Shown piece after piece: positions 1-7,762 of a DNA stretch of 64,000 nucleotides (position 1 is its first letter; every line of letters starts with the position of its first letter). The notes under the pieces were generated by a model. The model had not been told where the DNA came from. It saw only the letters and a list, made by a program, of their open reading frames with translations, and made no database searches. Location: positions 1 through 64,000 of the forward strand of contig CACFTI010000007.1 in the NCBI GenBank assembly GCA_902569115.1, written 5' to 3'. The translations under genes were made by a program, and so were the position numbers. Source of the DNA: an uncultured Verrucomicrobiota bacterium. GTDB taxonomy: Bacteria > Verrucomicrobiota > Verrucomicrobiia > Opitutales > Seribacteraceae.

Positions 1-1
1 G

Positions 2-1258
2 GATGCAGCAAGCACTACGGTGAGCATGACTGCCGACCGTAGCGTGAGTGCGGATTTCGAACTTTTAACTGCTGAACTTTCATTCAAAAGTCCTTCAAAT
101 GGACGATTAACGGGTGATGGTGAGTATTCTTTATATTCAGTTGTTTCCATCAATGCATTTCCTGAAAACGGGTATAGATTTGAAAAGTGGATTGGTTCTG
201 GAATTGCGGATGTCCTCTCCGCATCTACAACCGTTGATTTGAATTTTACAAACGAAATTGAGGCTGTTTTTTCGCTGAAACCAATAAATAGTTTTAACTT
301 ATCCATTATTTCCAACCCTGTGCAGGGCGGTACCACTACAGGAAGTGGAAACTTTGAGGAAAATATGACAATTGTTGTAACAGCTACTCCGAATATTGGA
401 TATTCATTTGTTCAGTGGGAAGGAGAGGATTTCACAGATCGTAATTCAACTTTAGCTCTAACATTGAATGATGACTCTAATTTATCCGCTATTTTTGAAC
501 TCAATAAGCACAGTCTTACTCTTTTCGAAACTACAGGCGGTAAAACTTCAGGATCCGGTATTTATGAGCATGGCACAACTGCTCAGATAAGAGCTTTACC
601 AGATGATGGATTCCGCTTCAAGGAGTGGTTAGGAAATGGGATTAGTGATCCTTATTCGCAAACAACGTTTATTGATATTGAAGGGGACAAAAATTTTACT
701 GCTTCCTTCGAAAGGTCAAAGCACCAATTGATTGTATCTGCGACCACAGGGGGGACCGCGACGGGATCTGGTACTTTTGATTATGGTGAAACTGTGACGG
801 TACAAGCCATTCCAGATGCAGGTTTTAACTTCGTTTCATGGAACGGTTTGGAGGGCAATACCGGCACAGAATCTACTGTATTTATGGATGATAACAAAAC
901 AATAGAAGCAGTGTTTAAAAAAATTACCCTTGCTTCCTCTTCATCTGCCAAGAGCTTGGGTTCCAACTGGTTTGAGCATTGGTTCGGATACTTTTACGAA
1001 GATACCTCTGGATGGGCATACCATACCGAATTCGGATGGATATACCTAGCTGTCCAGAATGACGAATCAATTTGGTTTTGGTCTGAGAACTTTTCCTGGT
1101 TGTGGGTTAACGAGTCTACTCGTGGCAAAAACCTCTATTGGAAGGAGGATGAAAAGAGTTGGGTTTATTTTCCTCTGATCAATCCTTTAAATAAGATTTA
1201 CTTCAGTTACAACAACCAACAATGGATTGAGCAGAATTTGCCAACTAGCAATAGATAA
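2..1258 (+). CDS. InlB B-repeat-like surface protein, C-terminal part (5' truncated by window edge)
   Basis: The reading frame is open from base 2, and the first residues already match the end of a repeat unit, so the true start lies outside the window. About four copies of a roughly 70-residue repeat follow, each with a Gly-Ser/Thr-Gly-rich start, a GYxFxxW core and a final ATFE/AVFS-type strand. This is the pattern of the divergent InlB B-repeat (Flg_new_2-like) family seen in secreted adhesins. The last 100 residues form a separate domain extremely rich in aromatics (11 Trp in about 95 residues, with GWxYH and GWIY motifs) that recurs at C-termini of large secreted Verrucomicrobia proteins. 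Probable role: cell-surface adhesion or display (inference). Base composition is more AT-rich than in operon I. The stop is 19 bp from the convergent gene. Confidence 0.75.
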   Translation, partial: DAASTTVSMTADRSVSADFELLTAELSFKSPSNGRLTGDGEYSLYSVVSINAFPENGYRFEKWIGSGIADVLSASTTVDLNFTNEIEAVFSLKPINSFNLSIISNPVQGGTTTGSGNFEENMTIVVTATPNIGYSFVQWEGEDFTDRNSTLALTLNDDSNLSAIFELNKHSLTLFETTGGKTSGSGIYEHGTTAQIRALPDDGFRFKEWLGNGISDPYSQTTFIDIEGDKNFTASFERSKHQLIVSATTGGTATGSGTFDYGETVTVQAIPDAGFNFVSWNGLEGNTGTESTVFMDDNKTIEAVFKKITLASSSSAKSLGSNWFEHWFGYFYEDTSGWAYHTEFGWIYLAVQNDESIWFWSENFSWLWVNESTRGKNLYWKEDEKSWVYFPLINPLNKIYFSYNNQQWIEQNLPTSNR

Positions 1259-1277
1259 GGTATTGGAAAGACTTTAA

Positions 1278-2543
1278 TTAAAAATTTTCCGCTAATTGAC
1301 CGATACATTTTTGGTTTAGGGAATTAACATAGTTTTGGGCTTTTTTTGCCCGTTCGATGCATCCCTGTTGGTCATTAGCCAATTCCAGAACCGCTGCGGT
1401 CAGTCTATTCATGTCGAACTTGGAATCACTGTCAAAATACCAGTCGCTCAAGCCGATATCTTTCCACATGAATCCTTTGGTAGTTTGTTCACGGAATCTT
1501 CCAAGGAGTGCAGGGATTCCATTGCCAATACACATAATGGGAGAATGTTGTTCCAATCCGAAAAGCCCGGCAGATAGACGATAGGTACTCAGGGCTTCGT
1601 CGGTGAGCCAGTATTCACTCTTCCATACCACTCTTTTCTGAACATCTTTTGACAGTCGATCATAGACAAATTTTTTGCCCAATTTAATTTGAGTCATATC
1701 TTCGGGGCAGATTAGGACTTTCATGGATGTTTGGCGAATCAAGGAGGTAATGGCTTCTCGATAAGGCTTGAGATCCTTTTCAGCCATTTCCTGATTCCTA
1801 AGGTGTAGATGCTTCCATTCACTTTCCGGTTTCTCCCTCCCGGGCAATTCCCATTCCGGAGTTTTTCGGTACCTCGGAATCATACAGAGAAATTTTTTGT
1901 TTTCCAATTGGTTGTCCTTAAGGAATTGATGGGCTTTCTTTTCGTTAAGAATATCAAAGCCGAAAGCACCGTCGGGGCCAAATTCCATGACCGGACAGTT
2001 TACACCTTTGGAACTGGCCACTTCAAGTGACATGGAATCCCTGAAGAAAGTGAACTGGGCTTGACTGAGTAAAGACACGATTCTTTCATCTGCCCGCTCT
2101 TCGGGAAGACTTATTCCGTAAACGCCGAAAGGTTTGCCCGTTTGTTTAATCCATTCTTCCACACTACGAGGAGATACTAACCAGGGTCCTGAACCGTGAA
2201 GAAAGAAATCGATTTCCTTAAAAAGTTCATGAATCTCGCTAATACGATTCCATGTCCTGCGGTTTCCACCTGCCGTGGTGATTGTAAGTCTGGGAAATCT
2301 TCGTAGCAGCATTTCCTTCACTCCGCGATCCACATTGCTTGCCCAAAGGGTAACTTCTGCCTCCGGCAGGAGTTTTTCAAGTATCGCAAGCAGACCGGGT
2401 GAGTGTGCGATGTCTCCAATATTGATTGTTTGCCAGCTCGAACGGAGGAGGATTCTTGGCTTTTTCGTATTATTAGAACTTGCATGGATTGCGGAGATCA
2501 ATGATCCGGCAATACTGGATGCACAAAAATGTCTACGATTCAT
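1278..2543 (-). CDS. Polysaccharide pyruvyl transferase-like protein with signal peptide
   Basis: A 421-residue protein with the look of the polysaccharide pyruvyl transferase family (PF04230): an N-terminal Rossmann-like half with a LLRSSWQTINIGD start, an LHGSGPW segment near residue 115, and a late region (IMCIGNGIPALLGRFREQ) resembling the donor-site half of the family. The N-terminus MNRRHF followed by a short hydrophobic stretch is a Tat-like signal, which is unusual because these enzymes normally act in the cytoplasm on polysaccharide repeat units. Its ATG overlaps the stop of the upstream gene by 4 bp (ATGA), so it is translated as the last gene of operon I. Pyruvylation or another transfer to a sugar is a family-based guess. 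Confidence 0.7.
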   Translation of the reverse strand: MNRRHFCASSIAGSLISAIHASSNNTKKPRILLRSSWQTINIGDIAHSPGLLAILEKLLPEAEVTLWASNVDRGVKEMLLRRFPRLTITTAGGNRRTWNRISEIHELFKEIDFFLHGSGPWLVSPRSVEEWIKQTGKPFGVYGISLPEERADERIVSLLSQAQFTFFRDSMSLEVASSKGVNCPVMEFGPDGAFGFDILNEKKAHQFLKDNQLENKKFLCMIPRYRKTPEWELPGREKPESEWKHLHLRNQEMAEKDLKPYREAITSLIRQTSMKVLICPEDMTQIKLGKKFVYDRLSKDVQKRVVWKSEYWLTDEALSTYRLSAGLFGLEQHSPIMCIGNGIPALLGRFREQTTKGFMWKDIGLSDWYFDSDSKFDMNRLTAAVLELANDQQGCIERAKKAQNYVNSLNQKCIGQLAENF

Positions 2544-3757
2544 TTCGGTAAGGGTGGAATGGGATTTGGAACGACGGAAGGGTTCACTTCCAAAAATCTT
2601 GGGCGGAGATCAAACATATGCATTCTTTCTTCCCTTGGAATATCTGACACATTCCATGCTTTGGGGAAGATGCGGACAACCCGACCCGGACGAATACCTT
2701 CGAGCAGTTCATGCATGTGAGCTTTGATCTCATAACCGCTATGCCCCGGTGGGGGGTCTGTGATAGTTGAAATCTTTTCGATTCGCCATGGCTTTTTGTC
2801 ATTTCCCTGATCCCAGGTGCGCAAGTTCGATTCGGATACGGCGAGTAATCCAGTGGTATTTTCGGAAAAGGTTTCTTGATCCAATTTTTCGTATCCCTGA
2901 TACGGGACGAGAGTAATTTGGCCAGATCCTTCCTCTAGGTGGTTGACCTCAATAACCTGGGCAGGGAAACCCCGCTTCTTTAGATATTCGAGATATTTGT
3001 AACGCTGTCTTTTGGTTGCTCTTTTACGACTTTCTTCATCTGTCCAGATTCCGGTAATTCTTCCCGGACCAAAAAGGGTACACCAGGTGAGATTAAAGAG
3101 CACTTCCTGATTTACTTTTAAGGCATCTTTTTCCAATAAATTTGTTCCCTGCCAAACTTTAAGGGATGAATCAAAATCAAAAACCTGAGTGCCGGTTAGT
3201 CCCTCTAGTTTCACTTTCCCATAGTCTTTTCGCTTACAGGTAAGTTTTCCTTTTTCGTGATCAATATGAGTAATTTGCCAGGTGGCTTTTTGACGAAGAT
3301 AAAATGAAAAATCATCTTCCAGACGGAGAACCTGATTATAGGGTGAGTCGGGTGAGTATTGATTCGGTTGATTTCGAACTTGCTGGAAATATTGAGTTTC
3401 AAGAAGTGGAACCTTATACATCCCCTGCTTGCCTAGAAAAAATATACCGTGCATGTGCGTACCCAAGTCAATATCGTGGATTGTGGCGGGGGCACCGTGC
3501 CTGTAAATTAGACCATTGGGAAGCATTTCGAAATGATGAGGAAGGTCCCAGTGATATTTATTGTGTTCATCCGAGCGGTCAGGGCGAAGGATTCCCATAC
3601 GATTCACATGATCAATCATGGTAATCTCTCCACCCATAAACTTAGCATGCTTTAAGGAGGGGAATTGGTCGGGGTAAGCAATCGATTCATTTTCGTCGCA
3701 GAAAACGAACAACTGAATTCCGCCAAGGAGCGAGAACAGAACTGTTATCAATTTCAT
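2540..3757 (-). CDS. Secreted His-rich protein of unknown function
   Basis: A 405-residue protein I cannot assign to a characterised family. It begins with a clear signal peptide (MKLITVLFSLLGGIQLFVFC; the Cys at position 20 could be a lipobox, though the preceding residues are not ideal). Residues 50-103 hold nine His, including HWDLPHH, a spaced pair of RHG and TIHD, and THMHG, which suggests a metal site. The middle (about 160-260) is beta-rich. The gene overlaps both neighbours by 4 bp (DUF1552 upstream, pyruvyl-transferase-like downstream), so expression is tightly coupled. Its position beside DUF1552 and a DUF1592-type cytochrome suggests a part in the same envelope redox system. A metalloprotein role is inference. 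Confidence 0.7.
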   Translation of the reverse strand: MKLITVLFSLLGGIQLFVFCDENESIAYPDQFPSLKHAKFMGGEITMIDHVNRMGILRPDRSDEHNKYHWDLPHHFEMLPNGLIYRHGAPATIHDIDLGTHMHGIFFLGKQGMYKVPLLETQYFQQVRNQPNQYSPDSPYNQVLRLEDDFSFYLRQKATWQITHIDHEKGKLTCKRKDYGKVKLEGLTGTQVFDFDSSLKVWQGTNLLEKDALKVNQEVLFNLTWCTLFGPGRITGIWTDEESRKRATKRQRYKYLEYLKKRGFPAQVIEVNHLEEGSGQITLVPYQGYEKLDQETFSENTTGLLAVSESNLRTWDQGNDKKPWRIEKISTITDPPPGHSGYEIKAHMHELLEGIRPGRVVRIFPKAWNVSDIPREERMHMFDLRPRFLEVNPSVVPNPIPPLPK

Positions 3758-5118
3758 GCCAAAAGTTCGGACAAGGGCTTGAGGCTGTCCGAAAAGGAAT
3801 CGATTTCTGTTCCGGCCATCTTACCCATGGTCAAAAGTAAATTACTTAACCTCGCATCCGCATTAAGGGGTTGGGAGCAGAGGCGGTAGTGTGCCTGTGA
3901 ATCAGAAAGATCATATCCATCAAAATGGCCCTGATTGAAATCTAGGTGCTGGCCATGCCGGTAACCCAGGGCCGTTCCTCCTGCCAAAACAGTCGGGACA
4001 TTCGCGTTCCCATGACTGTGTCCATATGCCATTCCGCTCCCGTATAGACACTGCGTGGAATCAATCAGCCTGCCGTGTTCATCCTCCACTTGTGAAAGCC
4101 GGTCAATGAGGTAGGCAAACTGTTCATAGTTGAAGATATCACTCTCGGTAAGTCGACGGAGTTGTTCGGGATCTCCATTATGATGGGAAAGGGAGTGTCT
4201 TGTCTGATTAAGGTTGATTTCCGGGATGGGTAATCCTTTGCCTTCGTCACCGGTGCTGAAAGTGATTACACGGGTGATGTCCGTCTCGAAGGCGAGCACC
4301 ATAAGATCATACATGGTGCGGAAATAATCACCCACTTCTTGCTGGGGTACCTCACGGTTAAGTTTCCTTGTTTGTGATTCTGAAATCCTTGGGCGGGGAA
4401 TATCCAGCCAATCCTCGGCTCTTTCAGTCCTTACTTCCACTTCCCGAACGGATGTGAGATATTGATCGAGTCGGGACTTGTCCTCATTACCCATTTCCCG
4501 ATTGAGTTTACGGGCTTCTCCCAGCACAAGATCAAGGATACTACCCGTTTTCTTTAGTTCTTTTCTCTGTTCTTCAACGCCACCTTCAGGAGATGTGAAA
4601 AGGCGCTTAAATACTTCTGAAGGTTTTTTCTCTGCTGGAATGGCGATGCCATCTGCATTGTATGAAAGGGTTCTGCCGGTGTTTCCCAGTGCAATGCCAG
4701 GAAAACGGGTATGAGGTGCCTGCTTTTGGGCAATGAGTTGATCGATGGAAACGGAGTTTCGTGCAATTGGCCCCGCCTGAGCACCTGTTAACCATACAGG
4801 CTGGCATCCATGATGATGACCGATGGCCCGTGGGTGGTGCAGACCACTGATCGGTGTGATAAGATCACGGTGGCGTTCCAGTGGTTTCAGGCATTTACTG
4901 AATTGATAATCCTTTCCATGCTGAAGGATTTGATAGTCCAAGGTATTTACTCCGTTGGGAAGATAAATGAACACACTTCTGCTTGGCGCTATTTTTCTTG
5001 CAGATGACTTGGCATGGAGCGGACGCATGCAGTCAAACATGGGTAAGGCAAGGCTTACCCCTAAACCTTTGAGTGCATGCCTGCGATTGATCAGCCAGTT
5101 TTGTCTTCTGATGTTCAT
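3754..5118 (-). CDS. DUF1552 domain-containing protein (HXXSHH family)
   Basis: A 454-residue protein of the DUF1552 family (PF07586). The signature H-x-x-S-H-H is present at residues 308-313 (HSLSHH). The N-terminus carries a Tat-like signal (NRRHALKGLG then a hydrophobic run ending near residue 37), so export is expected. Other family blocks are the YLPNGVNT segment near 52 and the ITPISGLHHP block near 87-96. DUF1552 proteins nearly always sit next to a DUF1592/DUF1588-type planctomycete cytochrome, as here: the cytochrome gene ends 10 bp upstream. The molecular role is unknown; fold similarity to the alkaline phosphatase/sulfatase group via DUF1501-type relatives has been suggested. Overlaps the next gene by 4 bp. 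Confidence 0.9.
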   Translation of the reverse strand: MNIRRQNWLINRRHALKGLGVSLALPMFDCMRPLHAKSSARKIAPSRSVFIYLPNGVNTLDYQILQHGKDYQFSKCLKPLERHRDLITPISGLHHPRAIGHHHGCQPVWLTGAQAGPIARNSVSIDQLIAQKQAPHTRFPGIALGNTGRTLSYNADGIAIPAEKKPSEVFKRLFTSPEGGVEEQRKELKKTGSILDLVLGEARKLNREMGNEDKSRLDQYLTSVREVEVRTERAEDWLDIPRPRISESQTRKLNREVPQQEVGDYFRTMYDLMVLAFETDITRVITFSTGDEGKGLPIPEINLNQTRHSLSHHNGDPEQLRRLTESDIFNYEQFAYLIDRLSQVEDEHGRLIDSTQCLYGSGMAYGHSHGNANVPTVLAGGTALGYRHGQHLDFNQGHFDGYDLSDSQAHYRLCSQPLNADARLSNLLLTMGKMAGTEIDSFSDSLKPLSELLA

Positions 5119-5128
5119 GCTATGAGGG

Positions 5129-7558
5129 TCATCTTTTTAGAAAAAGTGGGGAAGTAATAAATGATTCAAATAAATCTCTCATGCGATAGTCTTTGCCTGA
5201 GCATGAGGTGACAATATTCTCGATTGCTTCGCGATCATCTACGGTCATTGCCCGGCGAAGGGCATAAGTTGCCAATTTTTCAACTACAGCATGAGCAATT
5301 GGCTCAAGGTTTTCGCAAAGTATCTTTTTGAATTCCGCAGGGCCGGAAAAGGATCGGCCATCCGGTAGTTTTCCACTGGCATCGACATCGGGGTGTTTCC
5401 CCTGTCCATGCTGTACCTCTTCAATTAGGCGCCATTGTCCAACTGCATTGTAGTTATCAAAGGCGAATCCTAGTGGATCGATATGCTTGTGACAGGATGC
5501 ACAGCTCGCATGTGTGGTGTGTGCTTCCAGTTTCATACGAATTGTGGCTCTTGGGCTTTCCGGAGGGTTGGGCTCGATGGGTTCGACATTGGGAGGCGGT
5601 GGATTTGGAGTCTTGCCAAAAATAGCCTCGGATACCCATACACCACGGTGAACCGGACGATGACGGGTTCCGTCCGAACTTAATGCAAGGGTGGCTGCCT
5701 GAGTCATTAATCCTCCACGGTTCCATTCGGGTTTTAGGCTTACTTTCTGGAATCCTGCCTTTGGAAGATCGGGAATTCCATAATGCAAAGCAAGCCTTGG
5801 GTTGAGCATTGACCATGTTGAATCAACAAATTCCCTGACCGATAAATTCTCCCGAAAGACTGTTCGGAAGAATTGTGTGGTTTCCAAAGCCATACTTTTT
5901 TCGAGCCAGAGGTCATATTCTGGATACAATTTAGGATCGGGCGGGAACTCGCCAAGTTTATTCAATTGCAGCCATTGATGGGGGAAAGAATGCATGAAGC
6001 GCCCACTTTTAGAGTCGTCCAGCATTCTGTTCATTTGAGAGAGCAGTTCACTTGGTTTGCTCAGCTTTTGAGAATAAGCCGAATTTAGCAGGTCCATGTC
6101 CGGCATGGAATTCCAGATCAAATAGGATAGCCTGGATGCTAATTCATGATTACTTACGCTCGGTTTGTTTTCCTTGGGAGAGCCTTCCTGTAAGTAAAAG
6201 AAATTCTTGGATGATAGAACCGCAATCATAGCGGTTTTGTAAGCGTTAGAGGGAGAGTTGCCTTGTTTTTGCTGCTCCTCGATAAGTTTTAGATAGGGGA
6301 GGGTCTCTTTCTTCGTTGTTTCTCTGCGCCAGGCAGCTTTAGCAAATTTTGTGATCGCATTCTCGGCTGCCTGAGGCGTGTCATCGACCGGCAAGAAACT
6401 CTTTCTCTTTTTGACTACCTCATCTGAAACGATGGGTCCCTCCCATTCAATCCAATCGAATATAAGCAGGGGGTATAAAGGATTTCCTGAATCATCGGTC
6501 AGTTTTCTTTGCCACGGAGCCCGGGAATCTGGATTACTGAGGGAGGTGAATATACGCTGGCCCGTAGGTCTGCCAGATCGGCCACTGTTTGAAGGCCCAG
6601 GAACGGCATTGCTTACCTTTACGCTTATTTTTCCCTGAAGAAAGGTTTCGAATTCAAGAATTACGGGCTCATTCTCGGGTGCAATCACATCCTGCTCAAA
6701 GAGAGTTCGATCCAATTCCTTACAGTGAATTTTAATGTGAGGGGGACGACCATTGAGGGGTTTCAGACCACTAACCTTTACTTTTCCCCGATAAAGACCG
6801 GGAGGCATGTGATAATTAACATGTACCGGTTCGGCATGGGGCAGTACATGTCCCGGCCACAGAAGGGTACGGACTTTATCAAGAGCACCTTCCTGTTTTA
6901 ATAAATCTCTCTTCATCCGATTAGGCCAGTCGATTTCAAGTGCGTCCTTACGGTAGGTTTTGGAAATAGCCGGCTTATCAGGGTAGGCGACATCGAGGGA
7001 AAACTTGGCTGCTTTGATGTATTTTTGCACATGCGAGGGTGAAAGGCTGAGTTCTGATCCGATTCGTTGAAAACCATGCCAGACCGGATCGTCGGTCATT
7101 TGTCCGGGGGCTTTGGGGTCATAGGGTACACCGAGCAGGTCATTAATGGTATGTGCGTACTCATCTCGACTCAGCCGGTAATGAGCTACCTTTGGTCTGG
7201 CCGCCATCCGGGCTGCTTCTCCCTCCTTCAGTTTCATCCCAAGCCAATTGACCACCTGTTCAATTTCTTTTTCAGTGGGTTGACTTTCCTCTTCCGGTGG
7301 CATTTCTCCGGAATTTATGCGATCCATAACTTCAAACCATAGTTCACTGTCTTCACCCTTGGTGAAGTTGTGGGAAAGATCGTCCAGTCGGAAATCACCT
7401 TTTTGCTTTTTATCATCATGACATCGGTTGCAGTGAGATTCAAAAAAACCACCGACTGATTCATCAAAGGAGTCGCTTGCTTGGATGATGTTAGCTTGCA
7501 AAAGAGACACCAGAGAACTCAGCAATAGAAAGACTGAGCGATGTAATGATGATAGCAT
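5129..7558 (-). CDS. DUF1592-type planctomycete cytochrome (PSCyt1/PSD3-PSD4-PSCyt3-PSD5-PSD2)
   Basis: An 809-residue exported protein with two c-type heme sites: CNRCH at 43-47 in an N-terminal PSCyt1-like domain, and CASCH at 686-690 in a PSCyt3 (DUF1588) block followed by HIDPLGFAFDNYNAVG. Between them lie DUF1587 (LSRDEYAHTINDLLG, about 125-190), DUF1595 and DUF1592 regions, with DUF1585 at the C-terminus. A signal peptide covers about residues 1-28. This multi-domain order is standard for the family in planctomycetes and Verrucomicrobia. It pairs with the DUF1552 gene 10 bp downstream. Heme attachment suggests electron transfer in the periplasm or outer envelope; the substrate is unknown. 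Confidence 0.9.
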   Translation of the reverse strand: MLSSLHRSVFLLLSSLVSLLQANIIQASDSFDESVGGFFESHCNRCHDDKKQKGDFRLDDLSHNFTKGEDSELWFEVMDRINSGEMPPEEESQPTEKEIEQVVNWLGMKLKEGEAARMAARPKVAHYRLSRDEYAHTINDLLGVPYDPKAPGQMTDDPVWHGFQRIGSELSLSPSHVQKYIKAAKFSLDVAYPDKPAISKTYRKDALEIDWPNRMKRDLLKQEGALDKVRTLLWPGHVLPHAEPVHVNYHMPPGLYRGKVKVSGLKPLNGRPPHIKIHCKELDRTLFEQDVIAPENEPVILEFETFLQGKISVKVSNAVPGPSNSGRSGRPTGQRIFTSLSNPDSRAPWQRKLTDDSGNPLYPLLIFDWIEWEGPIVSDEVVKKRKSFLPVDDTPQAAENAITKFAKAAWRRETTKKETLPYLKLIEEQQKQGNSPSNAYKTAMIAVLSSKNFFYLQEGSPKENKPSVSNHELASRLSYLIWNSMPDMDLLNSAYSQKLSKPSELLSQMNRMLDDSKSGRFMHSFPHQWLQLNKLGEFPPDPKLYPEYDLWLEKSMALETTQFFRTVFRENLSVREFVDSTWSMLNPRLALHYGIPDLPKAGFQKVSLKPEWNRGGLMTQAATLALSSDGTRHRPVHRGVWVSEAIFGKTPNPPPPNVEPIEPNPPESPRATIRMKLEAHTTHASCASCHKHIDPLGFAFDNYNAVGQWRLIEEVQHGQGKHPDVDASGKLPDGRSFSGPAEFKKILCENLEPIAHAVVEKLATYALRRAMTVDDREAIENIVTSCSGKDYRMRDLFESFITSPLFLKR

Positions 7559-7600
7559 GAGGTTAGTTTAATACTTCCTTAAAAGACTATACCTGACATC

Positions 7601-7719
7601 TCATTTGCTCAAGATTCCGATCTCTTTGAGCCATTGAATGGAACCTGTTTGCCAGGCATCCCAGCTCGTGTAGCTAATATTGCTCCGACAAAAGCACTAA
7701 GAAAATTGATAGTTTTCAT
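7601..7719 (-). pseudogene. Probable remnant of a small or decayed secreted-protein gene
   Basis: The 204-bp gap between the DUF1592 and DUF1549 genes contains an ATG at 7719 followed by a signal-like start (MKTINFLSAFVGAILA) that runs 36 codons to a TGA at 7609. In the neighbouring frame of the same stretch a protein-like C-terminus can be read (SWDAWQTGSIQWLKEIGIL, ending at a TGA at 7601). The first frame loses protein-like character just where the second gains it. This fits a gene whose middle was deleted or that is frameshifted near 7680. It could also be a chance ORF. No ribosome binding site is visible. The source family cannot be named. Confidence 0.35.
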
Positions 7720-7762
7720 TGGGGATATTTAAAAACGGAAATTTTTCGAATGCTATTTCAAA

